From Shewanella ulleungensis (GTDB lineage: Bacteria; Pseudomonadota; Gammaproteobacteria; Enterobacterales; Shewanellaceae), in the NCBI RefSeq assembly GCF_014648315.1, contig NZ_BMQW01000006.1, positions 1 through 64,000 on the forward strand: a DNA stretch of 64,000 bases, in the 5' to 3' direction. The notes under the pieces were generated by a model that saw nothing but the letters and a program-made list of their open reading frames with translations, was not told the DNA's origin and made no database searches. The position numbers and the translations under genes were made by a program. Below, in pieces: positions 55,420-64,000 of the stretch. Position 1 is the stretch's first letter. Every line of letters begins with the position of its first letter.

Positions 55420-55626
55420 GTTTTTGGTGTCACTTACCTGCGTTACGTGTATCAGTAGACTAAAGTTTAACGTCGACTTAGCTCGTTAGTGCACACAAAA
55501 TAGTATGTGTTTTATTTTAATTAAAACAATATTTTGCGTGTTATTTATTATCATTTTTTATCAAGTGTAAATCTGCAATGACAACCCCATCTAATTAACA
55601 TCACATTTTAGACCATTTTTTACTTG

Positions 55627-55651
55627 CTTTACGTTAGCGTCAACGTCAAAG
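55627..55651. promoter_or_regulatory. LiuR-like MerR-family site before the ivd operon
   Basis: CTTTACGTT, six bases, then AACGTCAAAG form an imperfect inverted repeat about 50 bases before the thiolase start. Its form recalls LiuR operators (TTGACGTTAACGTCAA-like) that control branched-chain acyl-CoA genes. Apart from this and the metA terminator, 55366-55701 holds nothing else. Confidence 0.55.
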
Positions 55652-55701
55652 TGGTGTGATATTATTTTGATATTTTCTATGCGCACAAAATAGGAGTGGT
55701 T

Positions 55702-56892
55702 ATGAGTACAGAGCAAACAGGTCAAGATATCGTTATTGTCGCCGCGAAACGTACACCAATGGGTGGGTTTCAAGGTGCATTGTCTGAGGTAGCATCGCCA
55801 GTATTAGCTGCTGCCGCGATTAAAGGCCTTTTGGCGCAAACCGGTGTAAGTGGCAACCGCGTAGATGAAGTATTAATGGGTTGTGTGTTACCAGCAGGCC
55901 TTGGCCAAGCTCCCGCTCGTCAGGCAACATTGGGTGCAGGTTTACCATTAAGTGTTGGCGCAACCACGGTAAATAAAGTGTGTGGTTCAGGTATGAAAAC
56001 CGTAATGTTAGCGCATGATTTAATTAAAGCTGGTAGTAGCCAAGTTGTCATTGCTGGCGGAATGGAAAGCATGAGCCAAGCGCCATATTTACTCGATAAA
56101 GCTCGCGGTGGCATGCGAATGGGACACGGTAAAGTCATGGACCATATGTTTTTAGACGGCCTTGAAGATGCCTATACTGGTGGGGCAATGGGTACATTTG
56201 CGCAAAAAACGGCAGATGACTTTGGCCTTACGCGTGAGCAAATGGATGCCTTTGCATTAAGTTCACTCGAAAAAGCCAATGCTGCGATTAACTCTGGTGC
56301 GTTTAAAGATGAGGTAGTGCCTGTCACCATGAGTACCCGTCGTGGCGATGTCACTGTCGACACTGATGAGCAACCAGGTAACGCCCGTCCTGAAAAAATT
56401 CCAACATTACGTCCCGCATTTACCAAAGATGGCACCATTACCGCCGCTAACTCAAGTTCTATTTCAGACGGCGCCGCAGCATTAATGTTGATGACTCGCG
56501 CAAAAGCAAGCGAACTAGGCTTAACCGTCATGGCCACTATTAAAGGCCACACCACACATTCACAAGAACCATCATTGTTTACTACGGCTCCAGTGGGCGC
56601 TATGCAAAAACTGTTCGACAAGGTTCAGTGGAGCAAAGATGACGTTGACCTTTATGAAATCAACGAAGCATTTGCAATGGTGACTATGCTAGCAATATCT
56701 GAGCTAGGGCTAGACGCCAACAAAGTGAATATCAACGGCGGAGCATGTGCCTTAGGTCATCCAATCGGCTGCTCAGGTGCACGTTTGTTGGTCACATTGA
56801 TTTACGCGTTAAAAGCTCAAGGGCTTAAGCGTGGTGTTGCATCGTTATGTATTGGTGGCGGCGAAGCCACAGCCATGGCGATTGAGGTGTAA
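55702..56892 (+). CDS. ivdA: Acetyl-CoA C-acyltransferase (thiolase)
   Basis: A 396-residue degradative thiolase. Acylated Cys in TTVNKVCGSGMKTVML, the NEAFA motif with His partner in ACALGHPIGCSGA, and the second Cys in SLCIGGGEATAMA. Within this operon it should cleave 2-methylacetoacetyl-CoA from isoleucine, giving acetyl-CoA and propionyl-CoA. ATG 55702 has AGGAG five bases before it. It opens a seven-gene operon for valine/isoleucine degradation; the symbol follows my recollection of Shewanella naming. Confidence 0.92.
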   Translation: MSTEQTGQDIVIVAAKRTPMGGFQGALSEVASPVLAAAAIKGLLAQTGVSGNRVDEVLMGCVLPAGLGQAPARQATLGAGLPLSVGATTVNKVCGSGMKTVMLAHDLIKAGSSQVVIAGGMESMSQAPYLLDKARGGMRMGHGKVMDHMFLDGLEDAYTGGAMGTFAQKTADDFGLTREQMDAFALSSLEKANAAINSGAFKDEVVPVTMSTRRGDVTVDTDEQPGNARPEKIPTLRPAFTKDGTITAANSSSISDGAAALMLMTRAKASELGLTVMATIKGHTTHSQEPSLFTTAPVGAMQKLFDKVQWSKDDVDLYEINEAFAMVTMLAISELGLDANKVNINGGACALGHPIGCSGARLLVTLIYALKAQGLKRGVASLCIGGGEATAMAIEV

Positions 56893-57069
56893 ATAGAAAT
56901 ATAAGAAAGTTCAACAAGATTAAGTTCGACAAGACCACTGTACAGGAAGAGGCAAATGCAGCCACATAACAAGTGAGACTGACAACCAAAATAATCGCGT
57001 CACCTGTGCAGTAACTCAATATGAGTGAGCCTAGCTCACTAAAGATGTTCAAGGATCGAGGAAAGCAAC

Positions 57070-58563
57070 ATGATCACACAAGTTAAGCATTACATAGATG
57101 GCGAATTCACTCATGGTAGCGGCGATCGTAATATCGATGTGACCAATCCGGCTAACAACAGCGTTATCGCAAAAATTAATTGTGCGACCACAGCAGAAGT
57201 CGAATTAGCTATTTACAGTGCTAAAGAAGCGTTTAAAACTTGGAAAGAAGTCCCTGTTTCTGAGCGCGCACGCGTCATGTTGCGTTACCAACATTTGCTC
57301 AAAGAACATCACGATGAATTAGCGACTATTTTGGCACAAGAAACCGGCAAAACCTTTGAAGATGCTAAAGGTGATGTATGGCGTGGTATTGAAGTCGCCG
57401 AACATGCCTGTAACGTAGCATCGTTAATGATGGGCGAAACCGTTGAAAACGTTGCTCGTAATATCGACACCTATAGTTATACACAACCACTGGGCGTGTG
57501 TGCCGGTATTACCCCATTTAACTTCCCTGCAATGATCCCGTTGTGGATGTTCCCGTTATCGATCGCATGCGGTAACACATTCATTTTAAAACCATCAGAA
57601 CAAGACCCAATGACGCCACAACGTTTAGTTGAACTGTTTGTTGAGGCAGGCGCGCCAAAAGGCGTGTTACAGCTTATTCACGGTGATAAAACCGCGGTAG
57701 ACATCTTGCTAAGAGACCCAGCGATTAAAGCGATTTCGTTTGTGGGTTCAGTGGGTGTTGGTCAATACATTTATAAAACCGGTACTGACAACTTAAAACG
57801 GGTACAAGCATTTGCCGGCGCTAAAAACCACTGCGTTATCATGCCAGATGCGAACAAACAGCAAGTGATTAATAATATGGTCGGCTCTTCAGTGGGTGCT
57901 GCTGGTCAACGTTGTATGGCGATTTCGGTTGCAGTCTTTGTGGGTAAAGCTAAAGAGTGGATCCCTGAATTAAAAGAAGCGCTCGCGAAAGTTCGCCCGG
58001 GATTATGGGATGACAAAGACGCCGCTTACGGCCCTGTCATCAGCCCTGCCGCCAAAGAGCGTGTACTTAAACTGATTGCCCAGGGTAAGGCTGAAGGCGC
58101 AGATTGTTTACTTGACGGCAGTGACTTTACTTTAGAAGGTTACGAGTCTGGAAACTGGGTTGGTCCAACCATGTTTACCAATGTCACCACCGACATGAGT
58201 ATTTACAAAGAAGAGATTTTTGGCCCTGTACTGTGTTGCATGGAAGCTGAAACATTAGACGATGCTATTGAGCTGGTTAACAACAGTCCATATGGTAACG
58301 GCACATCAATCTTTACCGCATCAGGCGGCGCGGCGCGTAAATACCAACATGAGATTGAAGTGGGCCAGGTTGGGATTAACGTGCCTATCCCTGTGCCGCT
58401 TCCATTCTTCTCATTTACCGGTTGGAAAGGCAGTTTCTATGGCGATCAACATGCTTATGGCAAGCAAGCCGTGCGTTTTTGCACCGAAACCAAAACAATT
58501 ACCACGCGTTGGTTTGACTCAGAAGCCGTTAGCGGTCCTAACATGAGCATTAACTTAAAATAA
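57070..58563 (+). CDS. mmsA: Methylmalonate-semialdehyde dehydrogenase (CoA-acylating)
   Basis: A 497-residue aldehyde dehydrogenase. Signatures: [51 protein letters not shown] and the catalytic Cys in [14 protein letters not shown], characteristic of MmsA. It oxidatively converts (methyl)malonate semialdehyde to propionyl- or acetyl-CoA at the end of valine breakdown. ATG has GAGG upstream and lies 177 bases after the thiolase. A 9-bp hairpin follows the stop. Confidence 0.95.
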   Translation: MITQVKHYIDGEFTHGSGDRNIDVTNPANNSVIAKINCATTAEVELAIYSAKEAFKTWKEVPVSERARVMLRYQHLLKEHHDELATILAQETGKTFEDAKGDVWRGIEVAEHACNVASLMMGETVENVARNIDTYSYTQPLGVCAGITPFNFPAMIPLWMFPLSIACGNTFILKPSEQDPMTPQRLVELFVEAGAPKGVLQLIHGDKTAVDILLRDPAIKAISFVGSVGVGQYIYKTGTDNLKRVQAFAGAKNHCVIMPDANKQQVINNMVGSSVGAAGQRCMAISVAVFVGKAKEWIPELKEALAKVRPGLWDDKDAAYGPVISPAAKERVLKLIAQGKAEGADCLLDGSDFTLEGYESGNWVGPTMFTNVTTDMSIYKEEIFGPVLCCMEAETLDDAIELVNNSPYGNGTSIFTASGGAARKYQHEIEVGQVGINVPIPVPLPFFSFTGWKGSFYGDQHAYGKQAVRFCTETKTITTRWFDSEAVSGPNMSINLK

Positions 58564-58577
58564 ATGTGCTTGATGGC

Positions 58578-58604
58578 GCCGCGATACATTACTTCTATCG
58601 CGGC
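58578..58604. repeat. Inverted repeat after mmsA
   Basis: GCCGCGATA and TATCGCGGC form a perfect 9-bp stem with a 9-base loop. Without a T-run it is more likely an mRNA processing or stability hairpin inside the operon than a terminator. Confidence 0.7.
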
Positions 58605-58796
58605 AATAACGAGCCCAAACACAACAAGACCCACTTGATTTGCCCCTTGGATGATTTTCAACTTGTATGAGTCGTCTTTTACATGATTCTGCATTAGCTC
58701 GAATATCATTAATGCAATGGTTAAGCCGTTTAAACGGTAGGCGAACAAGCCATCAAATGACCCAAGAGTCATCTAATACTAAAATAGGAGTCCATC

Positions 58797-59954
58797 ATGG
58801 ATTTTAATTTAAACGAAGATCAGCGCCAATTTGCTGATTTAGCTCGTCAATTTTCTGCTGAAGAACTCGCGCCATTCGCCGCAAAATGGGACGAGGAGCA
58901 TCATTTTCCTAAAGACGTGATTCAAAAAGCCGGTGAGCTTGGATTCTGTTCTTTGTACTCGCCAGAGTCAGAGGGCGGTATGGGTTTATCTCGTTTAGAT
59001 GCGTCAATTATTTTTGAAGAACTAGCCCATGGTTGTACCGCCACCACCGCCATGTTAACCATTCATAATATGGCCACCTGGATGGTGACTACGTGGGGCA
59101 CAGAAATTTTACGTAAACAATGGTCAGAAGGCCTAACCACAGGGCAACTTTTAGCCTCTTATTGCTTAACTGAACCAGGTGCAGGTAGTGACGCGGCATC
59201 ACTGCAAACTAAAGCCGTGCGTGATGGTGATGATTACTTAATTACTGGTTCAAAAATGTTTATCTCTGGTGCCGGTGAAACTGAGCTTTTAGTTGTGATG
59301 TGCCGTACCGGCGAAGCTGGCCCTAAAGGCATTTCTGCTATTGCCGTACCCGCAGACGCTGCAGGCGTTACTTATGGTAAAGCTGAAGACAAAATGGGTT
59401 GGAACGCACAACCTACAAGACTTATTAGCTTTGAAAACGTGCGTGTGCCAGCCGCTAACTTGCTTGGCGAAGAAGGCCAGGGTTTTACTTTTGCGATGAA
59501 AGGCCTCGATGGCGGTCGCATTAACATTGCTACTTGCTCAATTGGTACCGCACAGGCTGCGCTAACGCGTGCGACACAATACATGAACGAACGTAAGCAA
59601 TTTGGCAAACCATTAGCGGCGTTCCAAGCACTTCAGTTTAAGTTAGCCGACATGGCAACAGAGTTAGTTGCTGCACGCCAAATGGTGCGTTTAGCGGCAT
59701 TTAAACTTGATACTCACGACCCAGAAGCCAGCGCCTATTGCGCCATGGCAAAACGCTTTGCGACCGATGTCGGTTTCCAGGTGTGTGACAGTGCGCTGCA
59801 AATTCATGGCGGTTATGGCTATATTCGCGAATATCCATTAGAACGTCATTTCCGTGATGTGCGAGTGCATCAGATTTTAGAGGGCACCAATGAAATTATG
59901 CGCCTGATTATTGCTCGTCGTTTACTCGCCAGTGATGCTCATCCGATCCTGTAA
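58797..59954 (+). CDS. ivdC: Acyl-CoA dehydrogenase (isobutyryl-CoA type)
   Basis: A 385-residue FAD enzyme. FAD/substrate motifs: YCLTEPGAGSDAASLQT, MFISGAGE, ERKQFGKPLAAFQ; catalytic Glu and C-terminal motif in ILEGTNEIMRLIIARRLL and QIHGGYGYIREYP. By operon context it should oxidise isobutyryl-CoA and/or 2-methylbutyryl-CoA, passing electrons to ETF. ATG has AGGAG upstream. Confidence 0.93.
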   Translation: MDFNLNEDQRQFADLARQFSAEELAPFAAKWDEEHHFPKDVIQKAGELGFCSLYSPESEGGMGLSRLDASIIFEELAHGCTATTAMLTIHNMATWMVTTWGTEILRKQWSEGLTTGQLLASYCLTEPGAGSDAASLQTKAVRDGDDYLITGSKMFISGAGETELLVVMCRTGEAGPKGISAIAVPADAAGVTYGKAEDKMGWNAQPTRLISFENVRVPAANLLGEEGQGFTFAMKGLDGGRINIATCSIGTAQAALTRATQYMNERKQFGKPLAAFQALQFKLADMATELVAARQMVRLAAFKLDTHDPEASAYCAMAKRFATDVGFQVCDSALQIHGGYGYIREYPLERHFRDVRVHQILEGTNEIMRLIIARRLLASDAHPIL

Positions 59955-60001
59955 TGAGTCGTTCCACTCGTGACTCTCTAGCCCTAGCCTAAGGACAGTA
60001 A

Positions 60002-60787
60002 ATGATGACAACAAACACCGCATTAATCGAACATATTATTGGTCATACGGCCATTTTGACCCTCAACAACCCGCCAGCCAATACATGGACAGCAGACAGT
60101 TTACAGTTATTGAAGCAAACCATTATTAAGCTGAATCAAAACAAAGATATTTATGCCCTAGTGATCACAGGTCAAGGTGAAAAGTTTTTCTCCGCTGGTG
60201 CCGATTTAAATTTATTTGCCGATGGCGATAAAGGCAATGCTGCAAGCATGGCAAAGCATTTTGGTGAAGCCTTTGAAACCCTAAGTGCGTTCCGTGGCGT
60301 GTCAATTGCCGCCATTAACGGTTACACCATGGGCGGCGGTTTAGAGGTTGCATTAGCCTGCGATATTCGTATTGCTGAAGCCCAGGCGCAAATGGCACTA
60401 CCTGAAGCCACCGTTGGATTATTACCTTGTGCTGGTGGCACACAAAACCTCACTGCATTAGTGGGTGAAGGTTGGGCTAAACGAATGATTTTATGTGGCG
60501 AGCGTATTGATGCCGCAAAAGCTGAAAAAATTGGATTAATTGAAGAAGTCGTTGAAAAAGGTCAAGCCCTTGATGCCGCGGTTGCCCTCGCGGCTAAAGT
60601 CGCGAAACAGTCACCGAGTAGCGTGAGTGTTTGCAAAACCTTAATTCAAGCTGGGCGAACGATGCCACGCACTCAAGCGCTGCCACTTGAACGTGAATTA
60701 TTTGTCGGTTTATTTGATACCGAAGATCAAGCTGAAGGTGTGAACGCCTTTTTACAAAAACGCGCCGCAATCTGGAAGAACTGCTAA
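60002..60787 (+). CDS. ivdD: Enoyl-CoA hydratase
   Basis: A 261-residue crotonase. Oxyanion hole residues in FSAGADLNLF and INGYTMGGGLEVALACD; catalytic Glu in ALPEATVGLLPCAGGTQNL, though the second Glu position is altered to a Cys-containing segment. It should hydrate methacrylyl-CoA or tiglyl-CoA. It starts ATGATG after AAGGACAG and its stop overlaps the next gene's ATG by one base, so translation is coupled. Confidence 0.9.
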   Translation: MMTTNTALIEHIIGHTAILTLNNPPANTWTADSLQLLKQTIIKLNQNKDIYALVITGQGEKFFSAGADLNLFADGDKGNAASMAKHFGEAFETLSAFRGVSIAAINGYTMGGGLEVALACDIRIAEAQAQMALPEATVGLLPCAGGTQNLTALVGEGWAKRMILCGERIDAAKAEKIGLIEEVVEKGQALDAAVALAAKVAKQSPSSVSVCKTLIQAGRTMPRTQALPLERELFVGLFDTEDQAEGVNAFLQKRAAIWKNC

Positions 60788-61905
60788 TGACTCAAGATGT
60801 AATATTTCAAACTCTCGGCACACTATCAGGCCAATCGATTGGCATCGTGACCCTTAACATCGAAAAAGCGCTCAATGCGTTAACCCTCGATATGGTTGCC
60901 GCGATGCAAACCCAATTAACCCGCTGGCAAACCGATGACAGCATTGCGTGCATAGTGTTACAAGGTGCGGGCGAAAAAGCATTTTGCGCCGGTGGTGATG
61001 TGCGTGCGATTTATCATGCATCTATTGCTAACCCAAATAACATTACCGATGAAGCGTGCGGTTTCTTTACTCAAGAGTATCAGCTCGATTACTTGCTGCA
61101 TCAATTTGGTAAACCAGTATTAGTATGGGGCGATGGTATTGTTATGGGAGGCGGCTTAGGTTTAATGGCCGGCGGCAGTCATCGTATTGTGACTGAGCGA
61201 AGCCGAATTGCTATGCCAGAAGTCACGATTGGTTTATACCCCGATGTCGGTGGCAGTTACTTTTTAAATCGTATGCCAGGCAAGACGGGATTATTTTTAG
61301 GCTTAACCGCTTACAACATGAACGCTGCCGATGCTTTGTATGTGGAGTTGGGCAATCATTATTTACACAGTGATGAACAAGAGCTGTTATTTGATGCCAT
61401 GGCCGAACTAAAGTGGAGTCAAGACAGTCATCTCAATCATCAATTGTTAAGTGATTTGCTTACCAAAATGAGTGAGCCGCATCTAGCCACTCTGCCAGAC
61501 AGTCATTTACAGCAATACCAAACTCAAATCGATTTATTAATGGCTGGTGATATTTTAGATGTACATCACCAATTATCGACTTTAAATACCGATCTTGAAT
61601 GGCTACAACGTGCCCAGAAAACCGCCTTGGCCGGCAGCCCAATTAGTTGGCATTTAATTTTTGCCCAAGCTCAATTAGGTGCTGAGCTTAGTTTAGCGCA
61701 ATGCTTTAAGTGGGAGCTTGGTGTCAGTGTTAATTGTTGCTCAATGGGCGATTTTTGCGAAGGGGTTCGCGCGTTACTGATTGACAAAGATCGCCAACCT
61801 AAATGGTTATTTAACGATGTTGAAGCAGTAGATCAAAGCCGAATCAACCAACTGACCACATCCCCATGGGACGCCAAGAATCACCCATTAGCTGACTTTA
61901 CTTAA
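60787..61905 (+). CDS. ivdE: 3-hydroxyisobutyryl-CoA hydrolase
   Basis: A 372-residue crotonase-fold thioesterase, about 110 residues longer than a hydratase. FCAGGDVRAIYHAS, GDGIVMGGGLGLMAGGSHRIVTERSRIAMPEVTIGLYPDVGGSYFLNRM are the family signatures, including the catalytic Glu and Asp. It releases 3-hydroxyisobutyrate in valine degradation. The start overlaps the hydratase stop (TAATG). Confidence 0.92.
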   Translation: MTQDVIFQTLGTLSGQSIGIVTLNIEKALNALTLDMVAAMQTQLTRWQTDDSIACIVLQGAGEKAFCAGGDVRAIYHASIANPNNITDEACGFFTQEYQLDYLLHQFGKPVLVWGDGIVMGGGLGLMAGGSHRIVTERSRIAMPEVTIGLYPDVGGSYFLNRMPGKTGLFLGLTAYNMNAADALYVELGNHYLHSDEQELLFDAMAELKWSQDSHLNHQLLSDLLTKMSEPHLATLPDSHLQQYQTQIDLLMAGDILDVHHQLSTLNTDLEWLQRAQKTALAGSPISWHLIFAQAQLGAELSLAQCFKWELGVSVNCCSMGDFCEGVRALLIDKDRQPKWLFNDVEAVDQSRINQLTTSPWDAKNHPLADFT

Positions 61906-61919
61906 TAAGGATTATTATC

Positions 61920-62819
61920 ATGGCAACAGTAGCATTTATTGGTTTAGGTAACATGGGTGGCCCAATGGCGGCCAATTTAATCAAAGCCGGCATGACCGTG
62001 ACAGTATTTGACTTAAACCCGCTGGCAGTAGAGACACTAACCTCACAAGGTGCTCTGAGTGCTAAAACCGCTTGTGGCGCAGCAGCATCGGCAGACTTTG
62101 TGATTACCATGTTACCTGCGGGCAAGCATGTTAGAGGCTTATATTTAGGTGATGCCAATAATAAAGGTCTGCTTGATGTAGTCTCTAAACAAACACTATT
62201 AATTGATTGCTCGACCATCGATGCCGACAGTGCGCGTTTAGTGGGCGCTAAAGCTGCCGAGAAAGGCCTTGAATTTATGGATGCGCCAGTATCTGGCGGT
62301 ACAGCAGGTGCAGCAGCAGGTACACTGACCTTTATATGCGGTGGCTCAGATGCAGCATATGCTCAAGCACAAACGGTGTTAACTGTGATGGGCGGCAATA
62401 TTTTCCATGCGGGTGCAGTAGGCGCCGGGCAAGTTGCCAAAATTTGTAATAACATGCTTTTGTCTGTGTTAATGGTCGGTACTAGCGAATCAATCCAATT
62501 AGGTTTGGATAATGGCTTAGATCCTAAAGTATTGTCTGATATCATGAAAGTCAGCAGCGGCGGTAACTGGACACTCGAAAAGTACAATCCATGTCCAGAT
62601 GTGATGGAAAACGTGCCGTCGTCTAAAGGGTATCAAGGCGGCTTTATGGTCGACCTCATGGTAAAAGATTTAGGCTTGTCGCAACAAGCGGCATTAGCCT
62701 CTAACTCGAGCACACCTATGGGTTCACTTGCACGCAGTTTGTATGTTAATCATGCGCGTCAAGGCAATGGTAGTCGCGATTTTTCGAGTATTTTTGAACA
62801 GTTTTCAAAGAAAAAATAA
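61920..62819 (+). CDS. mmsB: 3-hydroxyisobutyrate dehydrogenase
   Basis: A 299-residue beta-hydroxyacid dehydrogenase. NAD site FIGLGNMGGPMAANLIKAG (residues 5-23), substrate motif DAPVSGGTAGAAAGTLTF, and catalytic Lys in GAGQVAKICNNMLL. It makes methylmalonate semialdehyde, the substrate of MmsA. It starts 14 bases after the hydrolase with AAGGA upstream. Confidence 0.95.
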   Translation: MATVAFIGLGNMGGPMAANLIKAGMTVTVFDLNPLAVETLTSQGALSAKTACGAAASADFVITMLPAGKHVRGLYLGDANNKGLLDVVSKQTLLIDCSTIDADSARLVGAKAAEKGLEFMDAPVSGGTAGAAAGTLTFICGGSDAAYAQAQTVLTVMGGNIFHAGAVGAGQVAKICNNMLLSVLMVGTSESIQLGLDNGLDPKVLSDIMKVSSGGNWTLEKYNPCPDVMENVPSSKGYQGGFMVDLMVKDLGLSQQAALASNSSTPMGSLARSLYVNHARQGNGSRDFSSIFEQFSKKK

Positions 62820-62831
62820 AGGATTCAGTTG

Positions 62832-63590
62832 ATGGAATTAAAAGATAAGGTTGTCGTCATTACTGGCGGAGCAGGTGGTTTAGGTCTGGCTATGGCCCAT
62901 GATTTAGCTGCCCAGGGGGCTAAATTGGCGCTTATCGATGTTGACCAAACTAAGCTTGAGCAAGCTTGTGCTGATTTAGGCGCGACAACTGAAGTACAAG
63001 GTTATGCGCTAGACATTACCGACGAAGAAGATGTAGTGGCTGGCTTTAAGTATATTGTTGAAGACTTTGGTCAGGTGAATGTGCTGATTAATAATGCAGG
63101 CATTTTACGTGACGGCTTAATGGTTAAAGCCAAAGGTGGCGTCGTCACTGACCGTATGTCGTATCAGCAGTTTCAATCGGTTATCAACGTTAACTTAACC
63201 GGCAGCTTTTTATGTGGCCGTGAAGCGGCTGCGGCAATGATTGAAACCAAACAAGCTGGGGTTATCATTAACATTTCTAGCCTGGCTAAATCGGGCAATA
63301 TGGGACAATCAAATTATTCTGCTTCTAAAGCAGGTGTTGCCGCTATGTCTGTAGGCTGGGCCAAAGAGTTAGCGCGTTATAATATTCGAAGTGCTGCAGT
63401 GGCGCCGGGTGTTATAGCTACTGAAATGACAGCAGCCATGAAGCCTGAAGCTCTCGAGCGTTTAGAGAAAATGGTCCCAGTAGGGCGCTTAGGTCAACCT
63501 GAAGAAATCGCATCAACGGTTCGTTTTATCATTGAAAATGATTATGTAAACGGCCGCGTATTTGAAATTGACGGCGGCATTCGCTTATAA
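62832..63590 (+). CDS. ivdG: SDR 3-hydroxyacyl-CoA dehydrogenase of the ivd operon
   Basis: A 252-residue short-chain dehydrogenase. Cofactor site TGGAGGLGLAMAHDL, NNAGILRDGL, catalytic Ser in INISSLAKSG and Tyr-Lys in NYSASKAGVAAM, with a C-terminal VNGRVFEIDGGIRL. In this setting it likely oxidises 2-methyl-3-hydroxybutyryl-CoA, completing the isoleucine branch. ATG 62832 has AAGGA upstream (a TTG at 62829 is adjacent). Last gene of the operon. Confidence 0.9.
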   Translation: MELKDKVVVITGGAGGLGLAMAHDLAAQGAKLALIDVDQTKLEQACADLGATTEVQGYALDITDEEDVVAGFKYIVEDFGQVNVLINNAGILRDGLMVKAKGGVVTDRMSYQQFQSVINVNLTGSFLCGREAAAAMIETKQAGVIINISSLAKSGNMGQSNYSASKAGVAAMSVGWAKELARYNIRSAAVAPGVIATEMTAAMKPEALERLEKMVPVGRLGQPEEIASTVRFIIENDYVNGRVFEIDGGIRL

Positions 63591-63707
63591 GCGATAGAGT
63601 GATCCTTTTGCTCATTATCTGTTCGCTCATCGCAATGTAACGCGTTGAGCACTTTCATATAATGAATGTGATTGGTATTCCCTGCATTCAGTTTGTTATG
63701 ATGTTGT

Positions 63708-63739
63708 CACGCCGAGCTTATGCTCGGCGTGGCTTTTTT
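63708..63739 (+). terminator. Strong terminator of the ivd operon
   Basis: CACGCCGAGC (63708-63717), loop TTAT, GCTCGGCGTG (63722-63731), then a T6 run. Confidence 0.95.
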
Positions 63740-63758
63740 ACTTTTAAGGATTAATCAC

Positions 63759-63998
63759 GTGGCAAAATTAGAACAAATATTAAAAAAGATCATGCTTATC
63801 GTGGGTATTCTTGGTGTTGTGATTATTTATGGCGGCTTTTTATATCTGCTGTTTTCGGGACGTTCCACAGCCGCGTTACCGTGGTTCTTACTTATTTCTC
63901 CATGGATTTGTGTGTATTTTGGCTTGAGCCACCTTCAGCAAGTTGCAGTTATTAGCTGGTTTGCCAATAAGTTCAGTTTTAGAAAGTCATCTAAATAA
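63759..63998 (+). CDS. Small two-helix membrane protein
   Basis: About 79 residues, start GTG 63759 with AAGGA eight bases upstream; the frame before it runs through the terminator. Two hydrophobic helices (about residues 13-33 and 41-62) flank a short SGRSTAALPW loop, and the C-terminus is basic. No family is recognised. It lies at the window edge, but its stop at 63998 is inside. Confidence 0.65.
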   Translation: MAKLEQILKKIMLIVGILGVVIIYGGFLYLLFSGRSTAALPWFLLISPWICVYFGLSHLQQVAVISWFANKFSFRKSSK

Positions 63999-64000
63999 CT

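Overview
The window reads as the chromosome of a marine gammaproteobacterium, most probably Shewanella. The run galE-phhA-phhB-tyrR-fahA-maiA-ompW-metA-thiolase-mmsA and the rest of a valine/isoleucine catabolic operon is, from memory, the Shewanella core gene order. The Caulobacter-type TonB receptor, GPH symporter and EtrA-like sites also fit. No tRNA, rRNA or CRISPR array was seen.

Layout. (1) 1-2845: accessory debris, with a decapitated IS1182-type transposase, an orphan small protein and about 1.4 kb of non-coding DNA ending in a 4.2-copy array of ~173-bp palindrome-rich repeats. (2) 2846-8611: a divergent GNAT/C39-peptidase fusion and RimK-like ATP-grasp pair, a diguanylate cyclase and a CPA2 K+/H+ antiporter. 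(3) 8907-14904: an ECF sigma/anti-sigma pair followed by a DUF4331-lipoprotein-TPR-HupE/UreJ operon. The same promoter-like motif (TGCATCC-N16-CGTWT) precedes the sigma gene and the DUF4331 gene. (4) 15026-21959: small membrane protein, SWIM/SNF2 helicase, old yellow enzyme, LysE exporter and a DTW-domain protein with an incomplete N-terminus. (5) 22006-42871: a beta-glucan utilisation locus. Its minus-strand half carries a TonB receptor, two flavin-dependent tryptophan-halogenase homologues, SapC, a JmjC/cupin-8 oxygenase and a DUF6445 protein that looks like a second 2OG-Fe(II) oxygenase. The other half carries a LacI regulator, GPH symporter, GH1, a sugar/H+ symporter, GH3 and GH16, then a CysQ-type phosphatase and a ROK kinase. 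LacI-type palindromes (ATGTAAGCGCTTACAT and close variants) lie before the TonB receptor and in the GH1/transporter divergent promoter, tying the oxygenase/halogenase module to sugar sensing. (6) 43009-47009: envelope and housekeeping genes (elyC, DUF2982, GFA, bactofilin, napF, galE). (7) 47306-54083: phenylalanine/tyrosine catabolism (phhAB, tyrR, fahA, maiA), an ompW preceded by two FNR/EtrA boxes, and an SDR. (8) 54418-63998: metA behind three tandem Met boxes, then a seven-gene branched-chain acyl-CoA operon behind a LiuR-like site, and a terminal small membrane protein.

How they work together. In region 5 the extracellular/periplasmic GH16 and GH3 should cut beta-1,3-glucan, the TonB receptor and inner-membrane symporters import products, GH1 finishes them and the LacI protein senses them. 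The halogenase/oxygenase genes under the same operator type have no obvious role in this pathway and are the most interesting part of the window. The ECF-controlled DUF4331/HupE module is the second candidate for an uncharacterised system.
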